Source: CAVXEH01 sp963805305
GTDB taxonomy: Bacteria > Chloroflexota > Limnocylindria > QHBO01
NCBI GenBank assembly: GCA_963805305.1
Contig: CAWDTM010000007.1
Span: 206,116 to 270,115 of the forward strand
Length of the DNA: 64,000 nucleotides
Reading direction: 5' to 3'
A program made the position numbers and the translations under genes. Of this stretch, positions 16,104 through 25,599 are shown piece after piece. The notes beneath the pieces were generated by a model, which was not told the DNA's origin, searched no databases, and saw only the letters and a list, made by a program, of their open reading frames with translations. The number at the start of each line of letters is the position of its first letter. The stretch's first letter is position 1.

Positions 16104-16132
16104 TTGGGGCCCGAAGCGTTGCCTCGTATCAT
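16104..16132 (+). promoter_or_regulatory. Probable promoter of the pentose-phosphate operon
   Basis: TTGGGG (16104-16109), 17-nt spacer, TATCAT (16127-16132), just after the hairpin terminator and about 45 nt before the tkt GTG. The -35 is a weak match. Confidence 0.45.
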
Positions 16133-16176
16133 GGGTAGGAACATGTGAACGAGAAGCGATTCGGAGCTGAGCAAAC

Positions 16177-18036
16177 GTGACGAATGACAACGACCTGTGG
16201 CGCGAGCTGGGGCAGCAGCTGCGCGTCGACTCCATCAGATCCAGCTCGACGGCGGGATCGGGGCACCCCACCTCCTCGATGTCGGGCGCGGACCTGATGG
16301 CGGTGCTGATGGCGAAGCACCTGCGCTATGACTTCGGCAAGCCGGCGAACCCGAACAACGACCACCTCATCTTCTCGAAGGGCCATGCGTCGCCGCTGCT
16401 CTACGCGATGTACAAGGCGGCCGGCGCCATCTCCGACGAGGAGATGCTCACCTTCCGCAAGCTCGGGAGCCGCATCGAGGGCCATCCGACGCCGATCCTT
16501 CCCTGGGTCGACGTCGCGACCGGCTCCCTCGGCCAGGGCCTGCCCGTCGCAGTCGGCGTCGCGCTGGCCGGCAAGCGGCTCGACCGCCTTCCGTACCGGG
16601 TCTGGGTCCTGTGCGGTGATTCGGAGATGGCCGAGGGGTCCATCTGGGAGGCGGTCGAGCATGCCGCGTTCGGCGGGCTCGACAACCTGACCGCGATCAT
16701 CGACGTCAACCGGCTTGGGCAGACCGGGGAGACGATGCATGGCTGGGACCTCGACAGCTACGCGAATCGGGCGAAGGCCTCCGGCTGGCACACCATCGAG
16801 ATCGACGGCCACGATGTTGCCGCCATCGACAGGGCCTACGAGGAGGCGCTGGCGACGAGCGGCCGCCCGACCATGATCCTGGCCAGGACGGAGAAGGGCC
16901 ATGGGGTCGCGGAGGTCGCGAACAAGAACGGCTTCCACGGCAAGCCGCTGCCCCACCCGGAGGCCGCGATCGAGGAGCTTGGCGGGATCCGGAACCTGCA
17001 CGTCGACGTTCACCAGCCCGATGGCGACGGATCACCGCACCGGTTCGAGGCCGGTGCGCTCGCGCTCCCGAAGTACGAGCTCGGCGGCAAGGAGGCCACG
17101 CGGCGGGCGTACGGCGACGCCCTCGTGGCCCTCGGCCGCGCCCGCGGCGACGTCGTCGCCCTCGACGGCGAGGTGAGCAACTCCACCTACGCGGAGGCCT
17201 TCAAGGAGGCGTTCCCGGACCGCTACTTCGAGATGTACATCGCGGAGCAGCAGATGGTTGCGGCCGCGGTGGGCCTCCAGGTCCGCGGCTGGCGACCGTT
17301 CGCGAGCACCTTCGCCGCCTTCCTCTCCCGGGCGTACGATTTCGTCCGGATGGCGGCCGTAAGCCGCGCGAGCATCGTGCTGGCCGGCTCGCACGCCGGG
17401 GTGAGCATCGGCGAGGATGGGCCATCGCAGATGGCGCTCGAGGATATCGCCTCGCTGCGGGCTGTCTTCGGCAGCACGGTCCTCTACCCATCGGACCCGA
17501 ACCAGACCGCGGACCTGATGCGGCAGCTGCCGGATCGTGAGGGGATCGTCTTCCTGCGCACGACGCGCGAGAAGACACCGGTCATCTATGCGCCCGGCGA
17601 GAGCTTCCCGATCGGCGGCAGCCGGGTCGTCCGCGAGTCGACCGCGGACCGGGTCACGCTGGTCGGCGCCGGCATCACGCTCCACGAAGCCATGAAGGCC
17701 GCCGACCTGCTCGCGGGGGAGGGGGTCGCGGCCCGGGTCGTCGACCTGTACAGCATCAAGCCCATCGACACCGACACGCTCCTGGCGGCCGCGCGGGACA
17801 CCGGGGCCATCGTGACGGTCGAGGACCACTTCCCCGAGGGCGGCCTCGGTGACGCGGTGCTCGAGGCATACCAGGGCCTGGGGGCCGACCACCCGCGGGT
17901 GGTCCGCCTGGCCGTCCGCCACATGCCCGGGTCCGCAACACCCGACGAGCAGCTCGCGGCCGCCGGCATCGACGCCGCGGCCATCGCGCGGGCCGCCCGA
18001 CGGCTCGTCGCCGCCCCGGCCGGCACATCGGCCTAG
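16177..18036 (+). CDS. tkt: Transketolase
   Basis: 619 residues in one chain: thiamine diphosphate domain with GHPTSSMSGADLMAVL at the N-terminus and GDSEMAEGSIWEA (about 147-159) followed by IDVNRLGQTG, the cofactor-binding motif (here GDSE rather than GDGE). A pyrimidine-binding domain with AEQQMVAAAVGL near 358 and a C-terminal regulatory domain follow. The length and NRLGQ motif fit the shorter human-like transketolase branch rather than the ~665-residue E. coli type. It moves two-carbon units between ketose and aldose phosphates. First gene of the pentose-phosphate operon; GTG start. Confidence 0.93.
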   Translation: MTNDNDLWRELGQQLRVDSIRSSSTAGSGHPTSSMSGADLMAVLMAKHLRYDFGKPANPNNDHLIFSKGHASPLLYAMYKAAGAISDEEMLTFRKLGSRIEGHPTPILPWVDVATGSLGQGLPVAVGVALAGKRLDRLPYRVWVLCGDSEMAEGSIWEAVEHAAFGGLDNLTAIIDVNRLGQTGETMHGWDLDSYANRAKASGWHTIEIDGHDVAAIDRAYEEALATSGRPTMILARTEKGHGVAEVANKNGFHGKPLPHPEAAIEELGGIRNLHVDVHQPDGDGSPHRFEAGALALPKYELGGKEATRRAYGDALVALGRARGDVVALDGEVSNSTYAEAFKEAFPDRYFEMYIAEQQMVAAAVGLQVRGWRPFASTFAAFLSRAYDFVRMAAVSRASIVLAGSHAGVSIGEDGPSQMALEDIASLRAVFGSTVLYPSDPNQTADLMRQLPDREGIVFLRTTREKTPVIYAPGESFPIGGSRVVRESTADRVTLVGAGITLHEAMKAADLLAGEGVAARVVDLYSIKPIDTDTLLAAARDTGAIVTVEDHFPEGGLGDAVLEAYQGLGADHPRVVRLAVRHMPGSATPDEQLAAAGIDAAAIARAARRLVAAPAGTSA

Positions 18037-18049
18037 CAAGGAGGCTCCG

Positions 18050-19153
18050 TTGAACACGCTCCAGCGGCTTCACGCCGAGCAGGACCAGTCGCCGTGGATC
18101 GACTACATCGATCGGCAGCTGATCGAGAGCGGTCGGCTCGACGAGCTGATCGAGTCCGGGATCCGGGGACTGACCAGCAACCCGACCATCTTCGCCAAGG
18201 CGATCGCGGGCGGGCACTATGACGACCTGATCCGCCGCATGATCGGCGCAAGCGAGGGGAACCAGGCAATCTACCAGGCCATCGCCGCCGGCGACGTCGG
18301 TGACGCGGCCGATCGGCTCAGACGCGTCTTCGACACCTCCGACGGAGCCGATGGCTTCGCCAGCATCGAGGTCGAGCCTGACCTGGCTTCGGACACGAAC
18401 GCGACCCTGGCCCGGGCGCGTGAGCTGTGGCGCCTCCTGGGACGGCCGAACGTCTTCATCAAGATCCCTGCCACGCCGGCCGGGATCCCGGCCATCGAGG
18501 CGGCGATCGCGGACGGGATCAACGTGAACGTGACGCTCATGTTCAGCGTCGAGGTCTACCGCCAGGTTGCCATGGCCTACATCGGCGGGCTGCGACGACG
18601 CCTGGCCGCGGGGCAGGACGTCCACGGGGTAGCCTCGGTCGCCAGCTTCTTCGTCAGCCGGGTCGACTCCAAGGTCGACAAGATGCTCGAGGCAAACGGC
18701 ACCGATGCGGCCCTGAACGCGCGCGGCACGGCCGCGATCGCGAACGCCCGCCTGGCCTACGAGGTCTACCAGGAGCTGTTCCACGGCCCGGAGTTCGCGG
18801 AGCTGCGCGGGGCCGGCGCCCGGGTCCAGCGCTGCCTCTGGGCATCGACCTCGACCAAGAACCCGTCCTATCCGGACATCCTGTACGTCGCGGAGCTCAT
18901 CGGCCCCGAGACGGTGAACACCATGCCCATGGAGACCATCGAGGCCTTCCTCGACCACGGCGAGGTGCGCCGCACGCTCGATCGTGACCTGCACGCCGCG
19001 CATGACGCGGTGAGGGCCGTCGAGGGCAGCGGCGTCAGCATGGAGCGGGTCACCGCGGAGCTCCTCGATGAGGGCGTCACCTCGTTTGCCAAGAGCTTCG
19101 ACGACCTGATCGCCACGATCGACGGCAAGCGCGAGGCGCTGGCGACGGCATGA
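18050..19153 (+). CDS. tal: Transaldolase
   Basis: 367 residues, the length class found in Actinomycetota and Cyanobacteria. The Schiff-base Lys lies in FIKIPATPAG, with the conserved GINVNVTLMFSVEVY, VASFFVSRVDSKVD and WASTSTKNPSYPD blocks in family order. It transfers dihydroxyacetone units between sugar phosphates. TTG 18050 is preferred because an AAGGAGG SD (18038-18044) is placed ideally and the protein begins at the usual point (LHAEQDQSPWIDYI). It is 13 nt from tkt and overlaps pgi by 4 nt. In some relatives tal and pgi are one fused gene; here they are separate. Confidence 0.93.
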   Translation: MNTLQRLHAEQDQSPWIDYIDRQLIESGRLDELIESGIRGLTSNPTIFAKAIAGGHYDDLIRRMIGASEGNQAIYQAIAAGDVGDAADRLRRVFDTSDGADGFASIEVEPDLASDTNATLARARELWRLLGRPNVFIKIPATPAGIPAIEAAIADGINVNVTLMFSVEVYRQVAMAYIGGLRRRLAAGQDVHGVASVASFFVSRVDSKVDKMLEANGTDAALNARGTAAIANARLAYEVYQELFHGPEFAELRGAGARVQRCLWASTSTKNPSYPDILYVAELIGPETVNTMPMETIEAFLDHGEVRRTLDRDLHAAHDAVRAVEGSGVSMERVTAELLDEGVTSFAKSFDDLIATIDGKREALATA

Positions 19154-20856
19154 GCGGGCAGCGTTCGGGCGAGGCCGCGATGGCGAACCATCTCGGCACG
19201 GCCATCGACGAGCGCCTGGCGGCGTGGGAGCGCGACCGTGTCGCCGCGCGGCTGTGGGCCAAGGACGGTGCGCTGTGGCAGGCATCGGGCAAGCCGCCCG
19301 AGGCGCTCGCCGCCTGGATGGGCTGGCTCGACCTGCCGATCGTGATGGCGGCGCGGGTGTCCGAGCTGGAGCACCTGGCGCAGGCCGTTGGTGCGGACGG
19401 CTATCGGCGAGCCGCCGTGCTGGGGATGGGCGGCTCCTCGCTCGCGCCCGAGCTCTTCAGCCGGGTCTTCGATGCAGCCGACGGCGCAGCGGAGCTTCGC
19501 ATCCTGGACTCGACCCACCCCGATGCGGTCCGCGGATTCCGCGAGTGGGCCACCGCGGAGCGGACCATCTTCTGCGTCTCGTCGAAATCGGGTGGCACGA
19601 CCGAGCCGAATGCGTTCCATGCGGCCATGGCCGAGGTGGCGCCCGCGCTCGACTTCCTGGCGATCACCGACCCGGGCACCTCGCTCGCAGAGCTGGCGCG
19701 TGCCCAGGAGTTCCGCGGGATCGTCGACGCGCCGCCGGACGTGGGGGGGCGCTACTCGGCGCTCACCGTCTTTGGTCTCGTGCCCGCGGCGCTCCACGGC
19801 GTGGACCTGGCGGGTCTCCTGGCGAGCGCTGCCGCGATGGCGGAGGCGTGCCGGGTGCCCGCGACGACTAATCCCGCCCTGCGGCTCGGCGCGTTCATGG
19901 GTGAGGCGGCCCGGGCCGGACGTGACAAGCTCACGGTGCTCACCTCTCCACGGTTGTCATCGTTCGGGGATTGGGTCGAGCAGCTCGTCGCGGAGAGCAC
20001 CGGGAAGCAGGGTACCGGCATCGTCCCGATCGTTGGCGAGGCGCCCGGTGCCCCGGAGGCCTACGCGGCAGACCGCTGCTTCGTCTTCGTCGCGCTCGCG
20101 GCGGAAGCGGATCCGGCCCACGCGGCGCTGGCGGCCACTCTTCGCCGGCTGGGGCATCCGGTGGAGGAGATCGTGCTCGCGGATAAACTCGACGTTGGTG
20201 GCGAGTTCCTGCGGTGGGAGATCGCCACCGCTTCGGCGGGCATCGTGCTGGGAATCGATCCGTTCGACCAGCCGAACGTCCAGGAGTCGAAGGACGCCAC
20301 GAAGGCGTTGCTCGCCGCGTTTGCGCGCGACGGCGCGCTGCCGAGCCCCGCGCCGATCGTCGCGGAGGAGGGGATCGCCGTCTACGCCGACCCGGCCGCC
20401 ATCGGTGACACCCCGGTCAGCGTGGACGGTGCCGTGCGCCAGCTCCTCTCGCTCGTCTCGGCGGGCGACTACCTGGCCCTCCTCGTCTACCTGCCCCGTG
20501 ATCCGGATCTCGTTGACCGCTTCGAAGCCCTTCGGCTCGAGCTCCGTGACCGGCTGGGGGTGGCGACCACCCTCGGATTCGGTCCGCGCTTCCTCCACTC
20601 GACCGGCCAGCTGCACAAGGGCGGTCCGCCAAGCGGCGTCTTCCTGCAGGTGACCGCCGAGCCGCGCAAGGACCTCCCCATCCCGGGGTGGCGCGAGAGC
20701 TTCGGCACGCTGGTCGCAGCCCAGGCGCTGGGCGACCTCACCTCCCTGCAGAAACGGCGCCGACGGGCGATCCGGGTTCATCTCTCCGAGCAAGCCGGGG
20801 GGCTCGAGCGCCTCGAGCACTCGATCCGGCAGGCGATCGCGCTCACCGGCGGCTGA
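19150..20856 (+). CDS. pgi: Glucose-6-phosphate isomerase (tal-linked type)
   Basis: 568 residues. Sugar-isomerase fold with GMGGSSLAPELF (about 94-105), SSKSGGTTEPN (phosphate-binding) and a C-terminal STGQLHKGGPPSG block, matching the isomerase half of bifunctional transaldolase/phosphoglucose isomerases rather than E. coli Pgi. It interconverts glucose-6-phosphate and fructose-6-phosphate, closing the pentose-phosphate cycle. The ATG overlaps the tal stop by 4 nt, consistent with a once-fused or fusing pair. An antisense ORF of over 1200 codons across pgi-zwf is a GC-bias artefact. Confidence 0.9.
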   Translation: MSGQRSGEAAMANHLGTAIDERLAAWERDRVAARLWAKDGALWQASGKPPEALAAWMGWLDLPIVMAARVSELEHLAQAVGADGYRRAAVLGMGGSSLAPELFSRVFDAADGAAELRILDSTHPDAVRGFREWATAERTIFCVSSKSGGTTEPNAFHAAMAEVAPALDFLAITDPGTSLAELARAQEFRGIVDAPPDVGGRYSALTVFGLVPAALHGVDLAGLLASAAAMAEACRVPATTNPALRLGAFMGEAARAGRDKLTVLTSPRLSSFGDWVEQLVAESTGKQGTGIVPIVGEAPGAPEAYAADRCFVFVALAAEADPAHAALAATLRRLGHPVEEIVLADKLDVGGEFLRWEIATASAGIVLGIDPFDQPNVQESKDATKALLAAFARDGALPSPAPIVAEEGIAVYADPAAIGDTPVSVDGAVRQLLSLVSAGDYLALLVYLPRDPDLVDRFEALRLELRDRLGVATTLGFGPRFLHSTGQLHKGGPPSGVFLQVTAEPRKDLPIPGWRESFGTLVAAQALGDLTSLQKRRRRAIRVHLSEQAGGLERLEHSIRQAIALTGG

Positions 20857-20916
20857 CGGGACGCCGCAGAGGCGCCAGACTGACAAGCGAACGACAGCGG
20901 AAGGAGCGAACGGCCG

Positions 20917-21861
20917 ATGCAGATCGCGGTCGCCGGCCTTGGCCGGATGGGGGCCGGGATGGCGCGTAGACTGGCGCGCGGCGGACACGACGTGGTCGCC
21001 TGGAACCGCCACCCCGAGGTGACACGACAGCTTGCGGCGGAGCCCGAGAACGAGGGGCGGGTCGCGGTCGCGGAGCCGCTGGAGCAGGTCGTGGGCATGA
21101 TGACCGGCCCGCGCCACGTCATCATCAGCGTCCCGTCCGGCGACGCGACCGAGGAGATGATCGATCGCCTGACCGGGCTGCTCGAGAAGGGCGACGTCAT
21201 TGTCGACGCGGGCAACTCGAACTTCCACGACAGCCAGCGCCGGGCCGCCAAGGTCGAGGAACGCGGCCTGGAGTGGCTGGACATGGGCGTGAGCGGGGGT
21301 GTGTGGGGGCTGACCGTGGGCTTCTGCGCCATGCTCGGCGGCAAGCGCCCGATCTACGACAGGTTCGAGCCTGCGGTGCGCACGTTGGCGCCGGCCTCGG
21401 GATTCCTGTACTGCGGGCCGGCGGGTGCGGGCCACTACGTCAAGATGGTCCACAACGGGATCGAGTACGGCCAGATGCAGGCGATCAGCGAAGGGTTCGA
21501 CATCCTCCACGCCTCCGATTACGAGCTGGACCTGGCGGCCATCGCCGAGATGTGGAACCACGGATCGGTGATCCGCTCGTGGCTCATGGAGCTCGCCGCG
21601 AGCGCCTTCACGCGCGAGGGTCCTGACCTGGCGGCCATCAAGGGATGGGTCAACGACTCCGGCGAGGGCCGCTGGACCGTGCTCGACGCCATCGACCACG
21701 ATGTGCCGGCGCCCATCATCACGCTCTCGCTCATGCAACGCTTCCGCAGCCGTCGCGAGCCTGATTCGTTCACGGACCGTGTGCTCGCGGCCCTGCGCAA
21801 CGAGTTCGGCGGCCACGCCATCGTGAGCGCCGGCGACGACGCCGGCGGGGAGGGGCACTGA
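20917..21861 (+). CDS. gnd: 6-phosphogluconate dehydrogenase, short (decarboxylating) type
   Basis: 314 residues, the short NAD-preferring class rather than the 470-residue E. coli form. Rossmann motif GLGRMGAGMARRL at the N-terminus, DAGNSNFHDSQRRA (about 91-104), and GPAGAGHYVKMVHNGIEYG with the catalytic Lys and Asn. It converts 6-phosphogluconate to ribulose-5-phosphate. An SD-like GGAAGGAG precedes ATG 20917. The 60-nt gap after pgi is the largest within the operon. Cofactor preference is inferred from family length only. Confidence 0.9.
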   Translation: MQIAVAGLGRMGAGMARRLARGGHDVVAWNRHPEVTRQLAAEPENEGRVAVAEPLEQVVGMMTGPRHVIISVPSGDATEEMIDRLTGLLEKGDVIVDAGNSNFHDSQRRAAKVEERGLEWLDMGVSGGVWGLTVGFCAMLGGKRPIYDRFEPAVRTLAPASGFLYCGPAGAGHYVKMVHNGIEYGQMQAISEGFDILHASDYELDLAAIAEMWNHGSVIRSWLMELAASAFTREGPDLAAIKGWVNDSGEGRWTVLDAIDHDVPAPIITLSLMQRFRSRREPDSFTDRVLAALRNEFGGHAIVSAGDDAGGEGH

Positions 21862-21867
21862 GGCGAG

Positions 21868-23493
21868 ATGGCTGCCGCGACCCCCACCACCCTTCCCCCG
21901 GTCCTCCCCGAGCAGGCGGCCCATCACGGTGATGGGTCGCGGCATCTCGCCAACCCTCTGCGCGAGGGTCTCCGCCTGGAACGGATTCCCGAGCCGTGCA
22001 CCATGGTCATCTGCGGCGCCACGGGGGATTTGACCCAGCGGAAGCTCGGCCCGGCGCTCTACAACCTCATGCTCGGCGGCTTCCTGCCGCCGGAGTTCAC
22101 GGTGGTTGGCTTCGCGCGGCGGGAGATGAGCGACGACGACTTCCGCGACCATCTCCGCACCGGGATCGACGAGTACAGCCGCAACCGTCCCGTGAAGCGC
22201 TCGGTCTGGGATTCGTTCAGCGACGGGATCCGGTACCACCGCGGCGAGTTCCACGAGCCATCGGCGTACGAGGAGCTGGCGAAGCTGCTCGACCGGATCG
22301 ACCGGGACCGTGGGACCGGCGGGAATCGGCTCTTCTACCTGGCCGTGCCGCCCGTCCTGTACCCGGAGATCGTCAAGCAGCTGGGGAAGGCCCGCCTCGC
22401 CGCGGACGGCGACCGCCGCTCCGACGGCAAGCACGGCTGGGTGCGGGTCATCGTCGAGAAGCCCTTCGGGTACGACCTCGGATCGGCGAGGAAGCTGAAC
22501 CGGGAGATCCGCGAAGCCTTCGAGGAGGAGCAGGTCTACCGCATCGACCACTACCTGGGTAAGGAGACGGTCCAGAACCTGGCCGTCTTCCGCTTCGGGA
22601 ACGGCCTCTTCGAGCCCATCTGGAACCGGCGCTACATCGACAGCGTGCAGATCACCGTCGCGGAGACGGTGGGTGTCGAGGGGCGCGGCGAGTTCTATGA
22701 CCAGACTGGTGCGCTGCGCGACATCGTCCAGAACCATGCCCTGCAGCTCATGAGCGTGTTCGCCATGGAGCCGCCGGTCGAGTTCGCCGCCTCCGACCTC
22801 CGCGACGAGAAGCTCAAGGTCCTGCGGGCCGTGCATCCCATGGCCGTGACCGATGTCGCCAGCCGGGCGATCCGGGGCCAGTATGTCTCCGGCTGGGTGG
22901 AGGGCCAGAAGATGCGCTCCTACCGCGACGAGCCGGAGGTTGACCCGGAGTCGCAGACGGAGACGTATGTCGCCCTCAAGCTGGCCATCGACTCCTGGCG
23001 CTGGGCCGGGGTGCCGTTCTACCTCCGCACCGGCAAGGGAATGCCAACCCGGGTCACGGAGATCGCGGTGCAGTTCCGTCGCGCTCCGCTGGCCCTCTTC
23101 GCGCGGACGGGCGCCTCGCAGATCGACCCGAACATCCTCGCCATCCGCATCCAGCCTGACGAGGGGATCCTCCTGCGGTTCGGCGCCAAGGTGCCGGGGC
23201 AGGGACTCCAGATCCGCAGCGTCAACATGGACTTCCGATACGGCTCCTCGTTCGCCGTCGACTCGCCCGACGCGTACGAGACCCTTCTCCTCGACGCCAT
23301 GATCGGCGACGCATCGCTCTTCACGCGCGACGACGAGGTCGAGCGCGCGTGGGAGATCCTCGATCCGATTCTTCGCGCGTGGGCCACGGAGGGACAGGGC
23401 GGCCCGCTCCATTTCTACGCAGCCGGCACCTGGGGGCCCCCGGCCAGCGACGACATGCTGGAGCGCGACCGTCGCGCCTGGCGTCGCCTGTAG
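21868..23493 (+). CDS. zwf: Glucose-6-phosphate 1-dehydrogenase
   Basis: 541 residues, with about 45 extra N-terminal residues compared with typical Zwf. Nucleotide-binding motif CGATGDLTQRKLGPAL (about 47-62), and the active-site RIDHYLGKE (about 225-233). It oxidises glucose-6-phosphate to the lactone and makes NADPH, the committed step. It starts 6 nt after gnd. The next gene, opcA, encodes its assembly factor, as in Cyanobacteria and Actinomycetota. ATG 21868 is kept, but an internal start cannot be excluded. Confidence 0.93.
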   Translation: MAAATPTTLPPVLPEQAAHHGDGSRHLANPLREGLRLERIPEPCTMVICGATGDLTQRKLGPALYNLMLGGFLPPEFTVVGFARREMSDDDFRDHLRTGIDEYSRNRPVKRSVWDSFSDGIRYHRGEFHEPSAYEELAKLLDRIDRDRGTGGNRLFYLAVPPVLYPEIVKQLGKARLAADGDRRSDGKHGWVRVIVEKPFGYDLGSARKLNREIREAFEEEQVYRIDHYLGKETVQNLAVFRFGNGLFEPIWNRRYIDSVQITVAETVGVEGRGEFYDQTGALRDIVQNHALQLMSVFAMEPPVEFAASDLRDEKLKVLRAVHPMAVTDVASRAIRGQYVSGWVEGQKMRSYRDEPEVDPESQTETYVALKLAIDSWRWAGVPFYLRTGKGMPTRVTEIAVQFRRAPLALFARTGASQIDPNILAIRIQPDEGILLRFGAKVPGQGLQIRSVNMDFRYGSSFAVDSPDAYETLLLDAMIGDASLFTRDDEVERAWEILDPILRAWATEGQGGPLHFYAAGTWGPPASDDMLERDRRAWRRL

Positions 23494-23494
23494 C

Positions 23495-24844
23495 GTGCGC
23501 ATGCCACGCAGCCGATCCACAGCCGCCACGCGCGAGCTCGCCGTCCATCGCCAGCTCATGCGCTTCGGCGAGGCGGATACCCTCGCGACACCGGTCTGGG
23601 AGCAGCGCGGGACCACGGTGACCGCCATCGAGGCGCAGCTGGGCCGCCTGTGGGGCGCGGCCGAGTCGGCGTCGGGTGGCCACGAGACCCGCATGCTCGA
23701 GAAGGGTCTGCCGCACGCGCGAACGTCGGTCCTCAACTTGATCGTGACCGTCGTGGACTCGGCCGCGGCAGACCGCGCGGTGCACGCCATGATGAGCCTG
23801 GGCATTCGTCACCCCTCTCGCGCCATCGTGCTCGTCGCGGACCACGAGTCGAGCGGCGACGCGCTCGACGCGCGGATCAGCACCCACTGCCACGCCGTGC
23901 CGGCTACGCCGGATGAACGCGTCTGCTACGAGGAGGTCGTGCTGACGGTCCGCGGCGAGTCCGCGGAGCACCTGTCCGGCGTCGTGGCCCCCATCCTCAT
24001 CCACGACCTGCCGACATCGGTCTGGTGGCCCGGCGATCCGCCGTTCACCCACCCGGTCTTCGACCAGCTCGTCGAGGTTTCCGACCGACTCATCGTCGAC
24101 TCGTCTGATTTCGGTGACCTGCTGGACGGCATGCGTCGCCTCTCCGCGCTTCGGGATCGGAGCGGGATCGGGGATCTCGCCTGGGAGCGGTTATCGGGCT
24201 GGCAGGAGCGGATCGCACAGTTCTTCGACGCGCCGCGCTTCCGACGGTACCTGCCCAACCTGAACCGGATGGTGATCCACTACGCCACGCCCACCGGACA
24301 CGGCCGACGACGACGGCGGCAGGACGTCGATGCCGTCGCGCCCGACGTTGCAGCGCCGATGGCCGAGGCGGTGCTTCTCGCGGGGTGGATCGCGTCGCGC
24401 CTCGACTGGCGGCGGTACAGGACGGTGCGGCCGATGGAGGACGGTGGCTTCGGGCTGCAGCTCGAGGGACACTACGAAATGGTGGACCTTCGGATCGAGC
24501 CGGAGGCAACCGACGAGCTGGTGCCCGGTGAGCTGACCAGCGTGCGGCTTCGGGCCCATGGAGAGACGGGGGCCGCCGAGTTCATCATCGATCGGGATCG
24601 CGACGAGGCCACGGTCGCCACCAATGCCGACGGAATGACGGCGCTCCTGCGCAAGATCACCATGGAAACTCCTCGAGAAGCGGAGCTGCTCAGCGCGCAG
24701 CTGGGGGGCGAGTCCGCCGACCCGGTGTATGACGCAGCGCTGCGGGCCGCGGTCATCATCCTGGCCGCCGCCCACGGCGGCGGCGACCCCCTCGGTGCGG
24801 CCAGCATCCCGGCTCCGGCCGCGGTTCAGGAGCTGGGCGGATGA
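23495..24844 (+). CDS. opcA: Glucose-6-phosphate dehydrogenase assembly protein OpcA
   Basis: 449 residues. The block PILIHDLPTSVWWPGDPPF (about 168-186) is diagnostic of OpcA, which promotes oligomerisation and redox-sensitive activation of Zwf in cyanobacteria and actinobacteria. N-terminal residues (TRMLEKGLPHARTSVLNLIV) also fit. GTG 23495 begins 1 nt after the zwf stop; ATG 23501 is an alternative. The stop overlaps pgl by 4 nt. In cyanobacteria two Cys residues are redox-active; this copy has few Cys residues, so thioredoxin control is not evident. Confidence 0.9.
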   Translation: MRMPRSRSTAATRELAVHRQLMRFGEADTLATPVWEQRGTTVTAIEAQLGRLWGAAESASGGHETRMLEKGLPHARTSVLNLIVTVVDSAAADRAVHAMMSLGIRHPSRAIVLVADHESSGDALDARISTHCHAVPATPDERVCYEEVVLTVRGESAEHLSGVVAPILIHDLPTSVWWPGDPPFTHPVFDQLVEVSDRLIVDSSDFGDLLDGMRRLSALRDRSGIGDLAWERLSGWQERIAQFFDAPRFRRYLPNLNRMVIHYATPTGHGRRRRRQDVDAVAPDVAAPMAEAVLLAGWIASRLDWRRYRTVRPMEDGGFGLQLEGHYEMVDLRIEPEATDELVPGELTSVRLRAHGETGAAEFIIDRDRDEATVATNADGMTALLRKITMETPREAELLSAQLGGESADPVYDAALRAAVIILAAAHGGGDPLGAASIPAPAAVQELGG

Positions 24845-25599
24845 GGCGCACCCGCTGGATCGTCGTCCCTGATCGCGAGGCGGTGGCCCGCGAGGCCGCG
24901 GACCGGTTCGTGGCCTCGGCGACGGCCGCGATCGAGGCTCGTGGCGTCTTTCGCGTGGCCCTCTCGGGTGGCACCACGCCGAATGCCGTCTTCCCCGTCC
25001 TTCGGTCGGCGCCGTGGGCAGGGCGCGTGGACTGGAGCCGCGTCGAGTTCTTCTGGGGCGACGAACGAGCGGTGCCGCCCGACGACCCGGAGTCGAACTT
25101 CGGCACGGCGTATCGGATGTTCATCGCGCAGCTGCCGGGGGTGCGGCCCGAGTCGATCCATCGCATGCAGGCCGAGTCCAGTGATCTCGATGGCGCCGCG
25201 CTCGCCTACGAGACGGAGCTGCGCCTGGCGTTCGCGGTCCGCGGCGAGGAGCCGCCTGCCTTCGACCTCATCTGGCTGGGCCTGGGCCCCGACGGGCACA
25301 CCGCGTCGCTCTTTCCGGGCAGCCGCGCGCTGCGCGAAACGCAGCGCTGGGCGGTCCCCAACTGGTGGTCGGCGGCGAGGGTCTGGCGAATGACGCTCAC
25401 GTATCCGGTGCTCGATGCCGCGCGCGAGGTCGTCTTCCTCGTCTGCGGAGAGAACAAGCGCAATGCCGTCCGACACGTGCGCTCCGGGCGCAGCCGCCTG
25501 CCGGCCGCACGGGTCACGGCCGCGGACCTGACCTGGCTGCTGGATGCCGCGGCGGCGGGCGATGTGGCGTCGGCAAGCCCAGAGAGTGCCTCGTCGTGA
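24841..25599 (+). CDS. pgl: 6-phosphogluconolactonase
   Basis: 252 residues of the DevB/NagB-like family: FRVALSGGTTPNAVFPVL (about 38-55), FFWGDERAVPPDDPESN (about 77-93) and GLGPDGHTASLFPG (about 148-161), all standard Pgl signatures. It hydrolyses 6-phosphogluconolactone, linking zwf and gnd. It overlaps opcA (ATGA) and the next small gene (GTGA). With this gene the operon encodes every oxidative-branch enzyme. Confidence 0.92.
   Translation: MRRTRWIVVPDREAVAREAADRFVASATAAIEARGVFRVALSGGTTPNAVFPVLRSAPWAGRVDWSRVEFFWGDERAVPPDDPESNFGTAYRMFIAQLPGVRPESIHRMQAESSDLDGAALAYETELRLAFAVRGEEPPAFDLIWLGLGPDGHTASLFPGSRALRETQRWAVPNWWSAARVWRMTLTYPVLDAAREVVFLVCGENKRNAVRHVRSGRSRLPAARVTAADLTWLLDAAAAGDVASASPESASS

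Noticed and set aside
19957..23805. Antisense ORF of 1282 codons across pgi, gnd and zwf
   Set aside because: Its translation is rich in Arg, Asp, His and Glu with no family; the sense strand carries three clear enzymes. Long antisense ORFs arise here from high GC at third positions.
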